A DNA stretch of 23,810 nucleotides from Firmicutes bacterium UBA4874 (GTDB taxonomy: Bacteria; Bacillota; Clostridia; Caldicoprobacterales; DTU083): the NCBI GenBank assembly GCA_002399435.1, contig DHDO01000033.1:5685-29494 (forward strand), given 5' to 3'. This document shows, one piece after another, positions 1 through 8,704 of this stretch (position 1 is the stretch's first letter; each line of letters begins with the position of its first letter). A program made the position numbers and the translations under genes. The notes beneath the pieces are model-generated. The model did no database searches. It was not told the DNA's origin and saw only the letters and a list, made by a program, of their open reading frames with translations.

Positions 1-308
1 TGGCTCCGCTGTATCTGGGGATCAAGGCGGTAATTGCAAAGTCCTTCGCCAGGATTCACCGGTCCAACCTGATCAATTCCGGTATTTTGCCTCTTACCTT
101 TGCGGATCCATCGGACTATGACCGGATCGATTCCGGGGATGCCCTGCTAATTGAGCATCCGGTGGAGCAGATTCAGGCAGGAAACAGGATGATCGTACAC
201 AATGTAACCAAAAATCTGGATATTGTTACGGAGATGCCTTTGTCGGATCGTCTGAAAAAGGTTATGCTTGCAGGCGGCCTGCTGAACGAAACCAGAAAGA
301 AAGTATAA
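1..308 (+). CDS. Aconitate hydratase, C-terminal fragment (5' end outside window)
   Basis: The reading frame is open from the window edge (first full codon at base 3) and ends at TAA 306-308, giving about 101 residues. It contains [18 protein letters not shown], the conserved swivel-domain block of the aconitase family, which supplies substrate-binding residues. The end, with the IEHP and [17 protein letters not shown] stretches, matches the end of the aconitase swivel domain. The enzyme would convert citrate to isocitrate through a 4Fe-4S cluster, but the cluster cysteines lie in the missing part. A related hydro-lyase such as a homoaconitase or LeuC-like fusion cannot be excluded from the C-terminus alone. 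The next gene is convergent, with only 40 bp between the two stop codons. Confidence 0.85.
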   Translation, partial: APLYLGIKAVIAKSFARIHRSNLINSGILPLTFADPSDYDRIDSGDALLIEHPVEQIQAGNRMIVHNVTKNLDIVTEMPLSDRLKKVMLAGGLLNETRKKV

Positions 309-348
309 AGAATTCCTGCAGGATTCGTAAGATTCCCATAAATGGGGA

Positions 349-2274
349 CTAGGTTGCAGAGGAATCCTGAAGCTTCATCCAATTCTCATAGGCAGCATCC
401 AGGGAAGCCTTTGCTTCGTTGTACTCCTGCTGGACTTCCAGCATTTTGTCCGCTTGCTGATACAGCTCCGGATCGCATAACTGCTTTTCCAGTACTTCCG
501 TCTTTTTCTCCAGGGCTTCGATTTTTTCCTCCGTGTCTTTCAGGCGCTGTGCAGCAGCTTTTTTCTTTTGCCGTTCTTCCCGTTCCTTTTTCTGTTCCTC
601 TTTCCGGGCAGTCTTCGTTTTTTCTTCCTTCTCTGTCGCAGGGGACTCCTGAAGTTCCTGTCTGGTCCGGATCCCGATATAATCATCATAATTGCCGGGG
701 TATTCCGTTATCCCGTTTTTTTCGAATAACAAAATGCGGCGAACAGTCCGATTCAGAAAATATCGGTCATGGGAGATGATCAGCAGGGTGCCGTCGTAAT
801 CCTTCAGCGATTCCTCCAGTACTTCCCTGGACGCCATATCCAGATGGTTGGTGGGCTCGTCCAGGAAGAGAAGGTTCTTTCCTGCCAGCATCAGTTTTGC
901 CAGCATGACGCGTCCCCGCTCCCCGCCGCTTAACTGACGGATGGTTTTATAGACATCGTCTCCCTGGAACAGGAACAAAGCCAGGGCATTCCGAATCTGT
1001 GTTTCCGTCTTCTGTGGGAAGGCATCCCACAATTCGTCCATAATGGTATTGCCTGGATTCAGACTGTCCTGCTCCTGATCAAAGTAACCGATGTCCACCC
1101 CTGCACCAAACCGAAACTTCCCGGCGCAGGGGGTCAGCTGATTCAGCAGGATCCGGAACAGGGTGGTTTTCCCGATGCCGTTGGGACCGATGATCCCCAC
1201 CCGGTCTCCCTTTTTCAGGGAAAACGACACATTTTCAAATAATGTTTTGCCGTCAAACGCCATGTCCAGATTTTCCACAGTCAGGATGTCCTTGCCGGAA
1301 TGTTGTTCGGCATGGAAGGATATCCGGATCTCTTTTTGCTGCTCCGGCTTTTCCACCGGTATCATCCGGTTCAGGGCTTTTTCCCGGCTTTCCGCTGCTT
1401 TTATGCTCTTTTCCCGGTTAAAGGAACGGTATCGCCGGATGACAGCCTCCTGGCGTTTGATTTCCCTTTGCTGCAGGATGTATTCCTTTTCCTGTACTTC
1501 CTGCCTTTGCTGCTTTTTCCGGTGATAATCACTGTAGTTTCCTTGATACAGGGTGCTCTGGTGATTTTCCACTTCGAGAATGCAGTTACATAAATGATCC
1601 AGAAGGTACCGGTCATGGGAGATCAGCAGGATGGTGCCGTCATAATCCCTGAGAAACGTCTCCAGCCATTGGGTAGCCTCCAGATCGAGATGATTGGTGG
1701 GTTCATCCAGTAAAAGCAGGTTTGGCTTCCGGAGAAGCAGCCTGGCCAGGGCCACTCTGGTTTTTTGGCCGCCGCTGAGCTGCCGGATGGGCTGGTCAAA
1801 ATCTTCCCCGGAGAAACCAAGTCCGATGAGGATTCCTCTCATATGGCTTTCATAGAGGTATCCGTCTTTCGCCTCAAATTGCTCCAGCAGAGAGGTATAT
1901 TCCCCGGATAGGGAGATATAGTCCGGATCGTCCGTATTGGTGTATTGAGAGATGGCTCGTTCCACGGAGCGCAGTTTCCTTTCGATTTCCAGGGTGCTTT
2001 CATAAACGGTAAGAGCCTCTTCCCATACGGTTCGGGAGGAGTCCACAGCTTCGTTTTGTTTCAGATAGCCGATGGTCAGATTCTTTGCCGTATAAAGGCT
2101 GCCGCTGTCCGGGGAAAGCTCTCCGGTAATCAGTTTGAACAGAGTGGTTTTGCCGGCTCCGTTTGTTCCCACGATGCCCATGCGGGATCCTTCCGATACA
2201 GAAAAGCTGATATCGCTTAAAACGGTATTTACTCCGAATGATTTCGAGATTTTGTCACAGGATAATGGTATCAT
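349..2274 (-). CDS. ABC-F family ATP-binding protein (ribosome-associated type)
   Basis: This 641-residue protein has two ABC ATPase domains and no membrane segments, the layout of ABC-F proteins, which act on the ribosome rather than in transport. Domain 1 has Walker A GTNGAGKTT (residues 36-44), signature LSGGQ (165-169) and Walker B LLLLDEPTNHLD (from 185). Domain 2 has Walker A GPNGIGKTT (362-370), signature LSGGE (447-451) and LLFLDEPTNHLD (from 467). Between them, residues about 250-310 form the charged helical linker that contacts P-site tRNA in characterised family members. Residues about 550-640 are a Lys/Glu-rich coiled coil, as in YdiF/Uup-like members. The ATG at 2274 is preceded by GGAGAA at good spacing. 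It ends with TAG. Family membership is certain; the role (translation factor or antibiotic protection) is not. Confidence 0.93.
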   Translation of the reverse strand: MIPLSCDKISKSFGVNTVLSDISFSVSEGSRMGIVGTNGAGKTTLFKLITGELSPDSGSLYTAKNLTIGYLKQNEAVDSSRTVWEEALTVYESTLEIERKLRSVERAISQYTNTDDPDYISLSGEYTSLLEQFEAKDGYLYESHMRGILIGLGFSGEDFDQPIRQLSGGQKTRVALARLLLRKPNLLLLDEPTNHLDLEATQWLETFLRDYDGTILLISHDRYLLDHLCNCILEVENHQSTLYQGNYSDYHRKKQQRQEVQEKEYILQQREIKRQEAVIRRYRSFNREKSIKAAESREKALNRMIPVEKPEQQKEIRISFHAEQHSGKDILTVENLDMAFDGKTLFENVSFSLKKGDRVGIIGPNGIGKTTLFRILLNQLTPCAGKFRFGAGVDIGYFDQEQDSLNPGNTIMDELWDAFPQKTETQIRNALALFLFQGDDVYKTIRQLSGGERGRVMLAKLMLAGKNLLFLDEPTNHLDMASREVLEESLKDYDGTLLIISHDRYFLNRTVRRILLFEKNGITEYPGNYDDYIGIRTRQELQESPATEKEEKTKTARKEEQKKEREERQKKKAAAQRLKDTEEKIEALEKKTEVLEKQLCDPELYQQADKMLEVQQEYNEAKASLDAAYENWMKLQDSSAT

Positions 2275-2301
2275 AAGGTTCTCCTTCCATGCTTCCAGAC
2301 T

Positions 2302-2330
2302 ATTCTATCAAAAACAGCCGGGATTGAAAA
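2302..2330 (-). promoter_or_regulatory. Candidate promoter of the ABC-F gene
   Basis: On the minus strand, TTTTCA (2325-2330) is separated by 17 bp from TAGAAT (2302-2307). The start codon lies about 28 bp downstream. The -10 is good and the -35 matches four of six consensus bases. Only sequence similarity supports it. Confidence 0.4.
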
Positions 2331-2490
2331 GATCTGCAGGTATACTGCTCAATTATGCCGACAGGCAGATACCGTCTTCCGGATCTTGGATACCGCTGCG
2401 ATTTTTCATCCTGGTTAGCGTAAAGTTGCCATAGGGTTAAGGGTCATAAATAGCCATAAGAATTGAAAAGAAGATGACAACCTGCAATGA

Positions 2491-2520
2491 TTGACATTGG
2501 ATTGCCGGGGATGGTAGAAT
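2491..2520 (+). promoter_or_regulatory. Promoter of rex
   Basis: A perfect -35 TTGACA (2491-2496) and a -10 TAGAAT (2515-2520) are separated by 18 bp. Transcription would start near 2527, about 38 bp before the rex start codon. This is a typical sigma-A promoter. Confidence 0.7.
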
Positions 2521-2523
2521 AAA

Positions 2524-2541
2524 TTGTAGAAAAATTAACGT
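2524..2541 (+). promoter_or_regulatory. Possible Rex operator in front of rex (weak match)
   Basis: TTGTAGA-AAAA-TTAACGT fits the clostridial Rex consensus TTGTTAA-N4-TTAACAA at 10 of 14 half-site positions. It begins four bases after the -10 box, the same geometry as the better site at the pgk promoter, so Rex bound here would block its own transcription. The match is modest; autoregulation is inferred. Confidence 0.35.
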
Positions 2542-2564
2542 AATGAGAGGGGAGGGACTCACAA

Positions 2565-3197
2565 TTGGCAAAGCAGAAAAATTATGTTTCGGAAGCAGTG
2601 ATGCGGCGTATACCAAGGTACTACCGTTATTTGACGGACATTGAAAAAGCCGGAACGGAGCGAATATCCTCCAGGGAGCTCAGTCAGCGTATGAGATTAA
2701 CCGCTTCTCAGATTCGACAGGATTTCAATTGTTTTGGTGGATTCGGGCAGCAGGGTTATGGCTATAATGTCAGCGAGCTCCGGCAGGAACTGCAAAAGAT
2801 ATTGGGCGTGAATACAGACCATCATGTCATTGTAATTGGTGCGGGGAATCTTGGACAGGCCCTTGCCAATTATACCGGATTCAAAAAAGACGGTTTTCTT
2901 GTCAATGGATTGTTTGATATTAATCCCAGGCTGATCGGGATTTCCATCCGGGGCATCAATATTTATGATCTGGACGATCTGGAGCGCTTTACCGATCAAA
3001 ATCCGATTCAGATCGCCGCCATTTGTACTCCCAAGGAAAAAGCCCAGGAAGTTACGAATCGGGTTGTCCGCAATGGCATTAAGGGAATATGGAACTTTGC
3101 GGCGGTTGACATTAACGTTCCGCAGGATGTGGTTGTGGAGAACGTCCACCTGAGTGACAGTCTTTATACGCTTTCTTTTCGGATGAATGATTATTGA
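2565..3197 (+). CDS. rex: Redox-sensing transcriptional repressor Rex
   Basis: Rex is a cytoplasmic dimer that binds operator DNA when NADH/NAD+ is low and lets go when NADH rises, controlling fermentation and NADH-reoxidising genes. The 210-residue length is normal. Residues 1-80 form the winged-helix DNA-binding domain, with IPRYYRYL and the LTASQIRQDFNCFGGFG recognition region. Residues about 85-210 are a Rossmann NAD(H) domain with VIVIGAGNLGQAL (88-100). The start is TTG at 2565, preceded by a purine-rich GGGGAGG about ten bases upstream; the protein begins MAKQKNYVSEAVM, as Rex proteins usually do. It has its own promoter and a terminator after it, so it is probably monocistronic. Likely targets in the window are pgk and rex itself. 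Confidence 0.95.
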   Translation: MAKQKNYVSEAVMRRIPRYYRYLTDIEKAGTERISSRELSQRMRLTASQIRQDFNCFGGFGQQGYGYNVSELRQELQKILGVNTDHHVIVIGAGNLGQALANYTGFKKDGFLVNGLFDINPRLIGISIRGINIYDLDDLERFTDQNPIQIAAICTPKEKAQEVTNRVVRNGIKGIWNFAAVDINVPQDVVVENVHLSDSLYTLSFRMNDY

Positions 3198-3245
3198 TGC
3201 TCCCTGCGATCTGAAAGACTACATTTCACGGATGAGTAAGGATAT

Positions 3246-3280
3246 AGCCCCTTTGGCGGATGAAAGAGGGGCTTTTCCTT
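3246..3280 (+). terminator. Rho-independent terminator after rex
   Basis: The arms AGCCCCT (3246-3252) and AGGGGCT (3267-3273) form a perfect 7-bp stem around a 14-base spacer that can pair further. TTTTCCTT follows. It separates rex from manA. Confidence 0.7.
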
Positions 3281-3330
3281 ATTCGCGGCAGTTTTGCTTT
3301 TCATTTTCCACAAAGCATATTATAATAAAG

Positions 3331-3350
3331 GAAGTTTCATGAAGTTTCAT
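3331..3350 (+). repeat. 10-bp perfect tandem duplication at the manA start
   Basis: GAAGTTTCAT occurs twice head to tail. The alternative ATG (3339) spans the junction of the two copies. It is probably replication slippage. Confidence 0.8.
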
Positions 3351-3365
3351 GATGAGGTGATAAGT

Positions 3366-4418
<1,053 letters not shown>

Positions 4419-4431
4419 CAGCAGCAGCTTT

Positions 4432-4569
4432 ATGGCAGCAGAATGATTAGATGGCAGAATCGTTTGGATGGCAGATGAATCAGACGGCAGAACCGTTTGG
4501 ATGGCAGCAGAATGAATAAATGGCAGAACCGTTTGGATGACAGATGAATCAGACGGCAGAACCGTTTAG
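4432..4569 (+). repeat. 69-bp tandem repeat, two copies, between manA and the rhomboid gene
   Basis: Copy 1 is 4432-4500 and copy 2 is 4501-4569, with 5 mismatches in 69. Each copy has smaller internal echoes of GGCAGAAYCGTTTGG. The period equals 23 codons. In one frame each unit reads as WQQN(D/E), a stop, then MAE(S/P)FG, so a 22-codon open frame runs 4451-4519. The rhomboid ribosome site AGGAGG (4568-4573) is formed at the 3' edge of copy 2. No function is known. Confidence 0.85.
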
Positions 4570-4578
4570 GAGGATGAT

Positions 4579-5661
4579 ATGTCGGATCAAGAGGACAGAA
4601 AAGACTTTATCGAAGGGGAGTATGAGGTGGTGAACGAAAGAGATGCCCGGGAAGATCCGGGCTCGGAAGGATACCATTCTCCGGGCTTTCTGTATATGGA
4701 TTCCCGTCCGCCTTATGTGACATATGTTTTTTTGGGACTGAACATCGCCGCATACCTGCTGATGCGCGTTGCCGGGATACTTCTTCATTTAAATCAAAGT
4801 GAGCAGCTGCTGGTATTTGGAGCAAAGGTCAATGTGCTGATCGCCCACGGGCAGTATTGGCGGCTTTTGACTGCCATGTTTCTCCATGTTGGCCTTCTTC
4901 ACCTGCTCTTCAACTCCTATGCGCTTTATATATATGGTCCGGTGGTGGAGCGCCTTTTTGGCAAGGCAAAGTTTGCGTTGATTTATTTGATGTCCGGATT
5001 GATGGGGAGTCTGTTCAGCTATCTGTTCAGTGCCAACAGCGCAGTTGGGGCTTCCGGTGCCATATTCGGGCTTCTGGGGTCTCTTCTGTATTTTCGCCGG
5101 CGGAACAGGGAAGTGTTCCATCGTGTATTTGGAACGGGTCTGATGATGGTCATTGGCATCAACCTGTTTTTTGGAATGGTGCAGCCCGGGATTGACAACT
5201 GGGGACATATCGGAGGACTGACAGGCGGATATCTGCTTGGGAATGCCGTCGGACTTTTCCGGGAAAGTGGATTCCAGATGAAAAGGCTGCTGACCTGGGT
5301 GCTGATCGCTTTGATTTTCCTGTTTGGGCTGTGGTATGGCGGAGAAAAATATACGATAAGCAGCTATCCCCGTCTGCCGGGATCTCCCATACCCGAAGCA
5401 CCACAGCCGGGGGATAAGAATACCCTGCAGCGTGAGGCTCTTCCAGACGAAGGCAGCGATGCGGAGGCTGTTTTGACAGGCAGACATCAATCCGGGCCAG
5501 CAGAAAAGGCGAAAGAGGTGCAAAGTGGGACAGGTTTCCATTGTAAAGTGCGGGGAGTACTCATCGGAACAGGTTTATCGGGCGGTGTCCCGAAGTATTG
5601 GGCTTCTGGGCGGTATGGATCATTTTGTGAAGCCGGGCGAAAAGGTTTTATTGAAATGTAA
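4579..5661 (+). CDS. Rhomboid-family intramembrane serine protease
   Basis: Rhomboids cut transmembrane proteins inside the membrane with a Ser-His dyad. The protein has an acidic cytoplasmic N-terminus (about residues 1-45) and then several membrane helices from VTYVFLGLNIAAYLLM onward. The WR motif follows in GQYWRLLTAMFLH and the HLLFNSYALY loop after it. The catalytic serine is S159 in GASGAIFG and the histidine is H210 in NWGHIGGLTGG. A last helix (about 236-254) is followed by a polar tail. The ATG at 4579 follows AGGAGG. The frame runs to 5661 and overlaps the next gene by 137 bp out of frame. Residues after about 315 therefore read through another gene and are probably not native, which suggests a lost stop or small indel around 5400-5520. 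Protease assignment is firm; the C-terminus is doubtful. Confidence 0.88.
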   Translation: MSDQEDRKDFIEGEYEVVNERDAREDPGSEGYHSPGFLYMDSRPPYVTYVFLGLNIAAYLLMRVAGILLHLNQSEQLLVFGAKVNVLIAHGQYWRLLTAMFLHVGLLHLLFNSYALYIYGPVVERLFGKAKFALIYLMSGLMGSLFSYLFSANSAVGASGAIFGLLGSLLYFRRRNREVFHRVFGTGLMMVIGINLFFGMVQPGIDNWGHIGGLTGGYLLGNAVGLFRESGFQMKRLLTWVLIALIFLFGLWYGGEKYTISSYPRLPGSPIPEAPQPGDKNTLQREALPDEGSDAEAVLTGRHQSGPAEKAKEVQSGTGFHCKVRGVLIGTGLSGGVPKYWASGRYGSFCEAGRKGFIEM

Positions 5662-6673
5662 CCTGTTGATGAAAAAAAGTCCGGAGGAAGCGACGACGAC
5701 CCATCCGGAAGTGGCGGCGGCTGTTGCCAGACTGGTCCGGGAAGCCGGTGCCGTTCCGATTCTTGCCGACAGCCCCAGCGGGCTTTTCAATGTGCATGCC
5801 CTGAGGGCGGTCTACCGGGGATGTGGAATGGAAGAGATCGCCCGGCGGGATCATATTGAGCTGAATGAAAATGTCGGGGAAGCGGAGGTTTCCCATCCGG
5901 AGGGAAAGATTATCCGAAGTCTGACGGTGATGGAGATTCTTCAGGAAGTCGATGCCGTGATAGATATTGCCAAGCTCAAGACCCACGGCATGACGATCTA
6001 GACCGGCGCAGTAAAAAATCTGTTCGGGGTGATCCCCGGGACGACAAAGGCGGAATATCATCTGCGGATGAAGCGCCTGGAGGACTTCTCCAATATGCTG
6101 GTGGATATCTGCACCTATGTGAAACCTGTGCTTTCCGTTATGGACGCAGTGGTTGGAATGGAAGGGCAGGGGCCTTCCGCAGGGGATCCCAGGAAAATCG
6201 GAGCAATCCTGGCAAGTGAAAGCCCCTTTGCCCTGGATGTGGCGGCCTGTTCCATGGTGGGGATTGACCCGGACACAGTGTGCACCATCCAAAGGGCTCG
6301 GGAAAGGGGACTGTGCAGCAGCCGGCTGCAGGATCTGACATTGCTTGGTGATCCCATGGAGGATCTGCTTGTGCGGGATTTCCGGATACCGGAACACAAA
6401 CATGCGGGCATGGTGGAACAATATTTCGGCAAGGACAGCCGGATTGGCCGGTTTATTAACTATCATTTCGGCCCCAGGCCGGTTTTCCTCCAGGAAGGCT
6501 GCGTAGGGTGCGGGAACTGCGCAGGGAACTGTCCGCCAAAGGCCATCACCATGGTGAACCACAGGCCGGAAGTCGATCTGAAAAAATGTATCCGCTGCTA
6601 TTGCTGCCAGGAGCTGTGCCCGCAGAAAACCGTTGCAATCAAACGCAGCTGGATATTCCGGACCTTTCAGTAA
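5525..6673 (+). pseudogene. DUF362 / 4Fe-4S ferredoxin-domain protein, interrupted by an in-frame amber codon
   Basis: The first part (5525-5998) starts at GTG behind GAGGTG and begins GQVSIVKCGEYSSEQVYRAV, as DUF362 proteins do. After KLKTHGMTI, codon 159 (5999-6001) is TAG. The same frame continues at once with TGAVKNLFGVIPGTTKAEYH and runs to TAA at 6673. Intact relatives have Tyr at this point (YTGAVKNLFG), so one base change from TAC or TAT explains the stop. The end has two 4Fe-4S motifs, VGCGNCAGNCP and IRCYCCQELCP, for electron transfer. The full reading is 382 sense codons, normal for the family, whose substrate is unknown. No other decay is visible, so the mutation is recent, or it is a sequencing error. 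TAG also ends the ABC-F and galT genes here, so recoding is unlikely. Confidence 0.85.
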
Positions 6674-6688
6674 AAAGGTCCGGAATAT
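6653..6688 (+). terminator. Perfect 15-bp hairpin over the end of the DUF362 gene
   Basis: The arms 6653-6667 and 6674-6688 are perfect complements around the six-base loop CAGTAA. That loop holds the last sense codon and the TAA stop. The left arm encodes the final residues. No T-run follows, so it is either a non-canonical terminator or an mRNA 3'-end stabiliser. Confidence 0.5.
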
Positions 6689-7012
6689 TCCTAAAGAAAC
6701 AGGGATTCCTGTTCGTATATTGTTCAGTGGTACGCCTTCATTATGAACTGTGGAGAATGGTTTTACAATCTCATTCTGGAATTTGCTGTAAGACTTACGC
6801 TCAATGATACCTTCTATTTTGTATGTCACTTTTGCTATTTATGTATTCATGTATTCACTTTTCCGGATTGGACCCGGACAGCCGGAAGCCGGTGGAGGAC
6901 ATAGAGGCACTTTGTGATACCGTCTGTGAAATGGACGGCGGGTCCATTACAGATCATCATGAACTGAAGAGTTCATGAAAATAATATTGACTTATGCCGC
7001 TGTATTCTTTTT
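6674..7012. other. Intergenic region with possible gene relics
   Basis: This 339-bp gap between the DUF362 and galT stop codons has no complete gene I can recognise. On the plus strand a frame from ATG 6823 (or 6841) to TGA 6978 gives 51 (or 45) residues, including GLDPDSRKPVEDIEALCDTV, without a ribosome site. On the minus strand 6829 to about 6690 reads as KIEGIIERKSYSKFQNEIVK and beyond, with a composition like real protein. Both could be remnants of lost genes. An ATGTATTC direct repeat lies at 6841-6856, and an 8-bp stem (6957-6964 with 6971-6978) lies near the galT end. Confidence 0.35.
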
Positions 7013-8593
7013 CTACCGGTGCAGCCCCACCGTGGCAAGGAAATGATCCAACCCATTCCGGCCGTCGGACGTCACCTTGAATACCCCGGCATCGGTGAGT
7101 ACCTGCTGACACACGGCTCCCACCTCATTTTTCAGTACGGATTCTGCTTCCGGTTCGGACAGGCTGTTGCCGTAATGGCTTATCAGCTCCCTGATCCAGG
7201 TACTGTGGGAATGCAGCGGATGCTCCGGATCGTCCATGCGATCCACTCTTTCCCTTGCCGTTCCGGTCAGATATTCCTTCAGACTGCCCAGCTCCTTCTG
7301 CAGCCGTCCCGGCAGGATGAACAGGCCCATCACTTCGATCAGGCCGATATTCTCCTTCTTGATGTGGTGCAGCGCCGAATGGGGATGAAAGATCCCCAGA
7401 GGGTATTTCTCACTGGTCCGGTTGTTCCGGAAGACCAGGTCCAGTTCAAAACCTTCGTCCGGCTTCCTTCTGGCAATGGGAGTAATGGTATTGTGGGGAA
7501 TACGATTTCCCTCCGGATCGGTGGTGAAAGCCAGGATCTCACGCTCCGGATCGGAATATTTCCTCCAGGCGGTCAGGATCCGGAAGGCCAGATCCCCAAG
7601 CTTTTCCGGATCGGAGCTGCGCAGGCGAAGTGTGGACATGGGCCAGTGAACCACAGCTGCCTGAACATCCGGGAACCCGTCGCAGGCAAGGGAATATTCC
7701 TCACGTGCTTTTTCCATGGGGAAAACGGAACGGCCTCCCTGAAAGTGATCGTGGTTCAGGATGGATCCGCCGACAATGGGAAGATCCGCATTGGAGCCGA
7801 TAAAATAGTGGGGGAAGATGCCCAGGAATTGGAACAGGCGGTCAAAGGTCTCCCGGGTCAGCTTCATGGGAACGTGCTTTTCCTTCAGGACAATGCAGTG
7901 TTCATTGTAATAAACATAGGGGGAATACTGGAAATACCAGGTTTCCCCGCACAGGTCCAGGGGCAGGGTACGGTGCGTCTGGCGGGCAGGATGATCGATT
8001 CTTCCTGCGTACCCTTCATTCTCCGGACAGAGCAGGCATTTGGGGTAGCCGGATTGAGGAGCGCTTTTGAGTGCGGCGATTTCCCTGGGGTCTTTCTCCG
8101 GCTTGGTCAGATTGATAGTGATGTTCAGATTGCCAAAAGAACTTTTATAATCCCATTTCCGGTTTTTTGCGATACGATCCATTCTTATGTAATCCGACTT
8201 CCGGCACAGACAATAAAAATATTCCGTTGCGGCACGGATGCCGTCCCTGCGCCGGATGTCCTTAAATTTGCGAATAATCTCAGACGGCCTGGGCAGAAGC
8301 AGTCCCATAATACGGGTGTCCAGCAGGTCCCGGCGGGTCTGGGTGTTTTCCTTCAGAATTCCTTTTTCATAGCAGTAGTCCAGGAGCTTTTCCAGAATCG
8401 GTGTGGCATACTCCGGCACTTCGGTTTTGTCCCATACCTCTTCGGGATGGGCCAAAGGCTCCCGGATTTCAAGGAGATCCATCAGCCGGTTTCGCATGAA
8501 AACCACATCGCTCTCCTCAATCAGCTTATTTTGCACGGCAAAGTGCAGCAGTTCCTCCATTAAAACCGATCCACGATCTTCATCAGCGTTCAT
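7013..8593 (-). CDS. galT: UDP-glucose--hexose-1-phosphate uridylyltransferase, class II
   Basis: GalT transfers UMP from UDP-glucose to galactose-1-phosphate, giving UDP-galactose and glucose-1-phosphate. At 526 residues this is the long Firmicutes-type class II enzyme rather than the roughly 350-residue enteric form. Characteristic blocks are the N-terminal LMEELLHFAVQNKLI, YFIGSNADLPIVGGSILNHD, NHDHFQGG, and FHPHSALHHIKKENIGLIEV near residue 400. The ATG at 8593 has an AAGAGGTG site 11 bases upstream; the codon for Met12 is a less likely start. It ends with TAG. It lies 111 bp downstream of galK on the same strand, so the two are probably co-transcribed galK-galT. No galE or galM is in the window. 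Confidence 0.93.
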   Translation of the reverse strand: MNADEDRGSVLMEELLHFAVQNKLIEESDVVFMRNRLMDLLEIREPLAHPEEVWDKTEVPEYATPILEKLLDYCYEKGILKENTQTRRDLLDTRIMGLLLPRPSEIIRKFKDIRRRDGIRAATEYFYCLCRKSDYIRMDRIAKNRKWDYKSSFGNLNITINLTKPEKDPREIAALKSAPQSGYPKCLLCPENEGYAGRIDHPARQTHRTLPLDLCGETWYFQYSPYVYYNEHCIVLKEKHVPMKLTRETFDRLFQFLGIFPHYFIGSNADLPIVGGSILNHDHFQGGRSVFPMEKAREEYSLACDGFPDVQAAVVHWPMSTLRLRSSDPEKLGDLAFRILTAWRKYSDPEREILAFTTDPEGNRIPHNTITPIARRKPDEGFELDLVFRNNRTSEKYPLGIFHPHSALHHIKKENIGLIEVMGLFILPGRLQKELGSLKEYLTGTARERVDRMDDPEHPLHSHSTWIRELISHYGNSLSEPEAESVLKNEVGAVCQQVLTDAGVFKVTSDGRNGLDHFLATVGLHR

Positions 8594-8704
8594 AACAGTC
8601 CGTACACCTCTTCTTGATTTGTCTCTTTTTATTTCAGCTATTATACGATGCAGCCGGAAGAAATCCTTTCCTGTCCGTCTGCCAAAATGGTCCCGGCATC
8701 CGAT

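Noticed and set aside
309..348. Bidirectional terminator between the aconitase and ABC-F genes
   Set aside because: Small palindromes are present (GAATTCCTGCAGGATTC and TCCCAT/ATGGGGA), but no stable stem with a T-run on either strand.
5999..6001. Pyrrolysine or suppressed amber codon
   Set aside because: TAG is the normal terminator of the ABC-F and galT genes, and the family is not known for pyrrolysine. A point mutation or sequencing error is simpler.
5648..6829. 393-residue minus-strand frame
   Set aside because: Most of it is antisense to the DUF362 gene. Only its first 45 or so residues fall in the intergenic gap, and those are listed as a possible relic.
7019..8563. 514-residue plus-strand frame antisense to galT
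   Set aside because: It is a shadow of galT, which has all class II motifs and a proper ribosome site.
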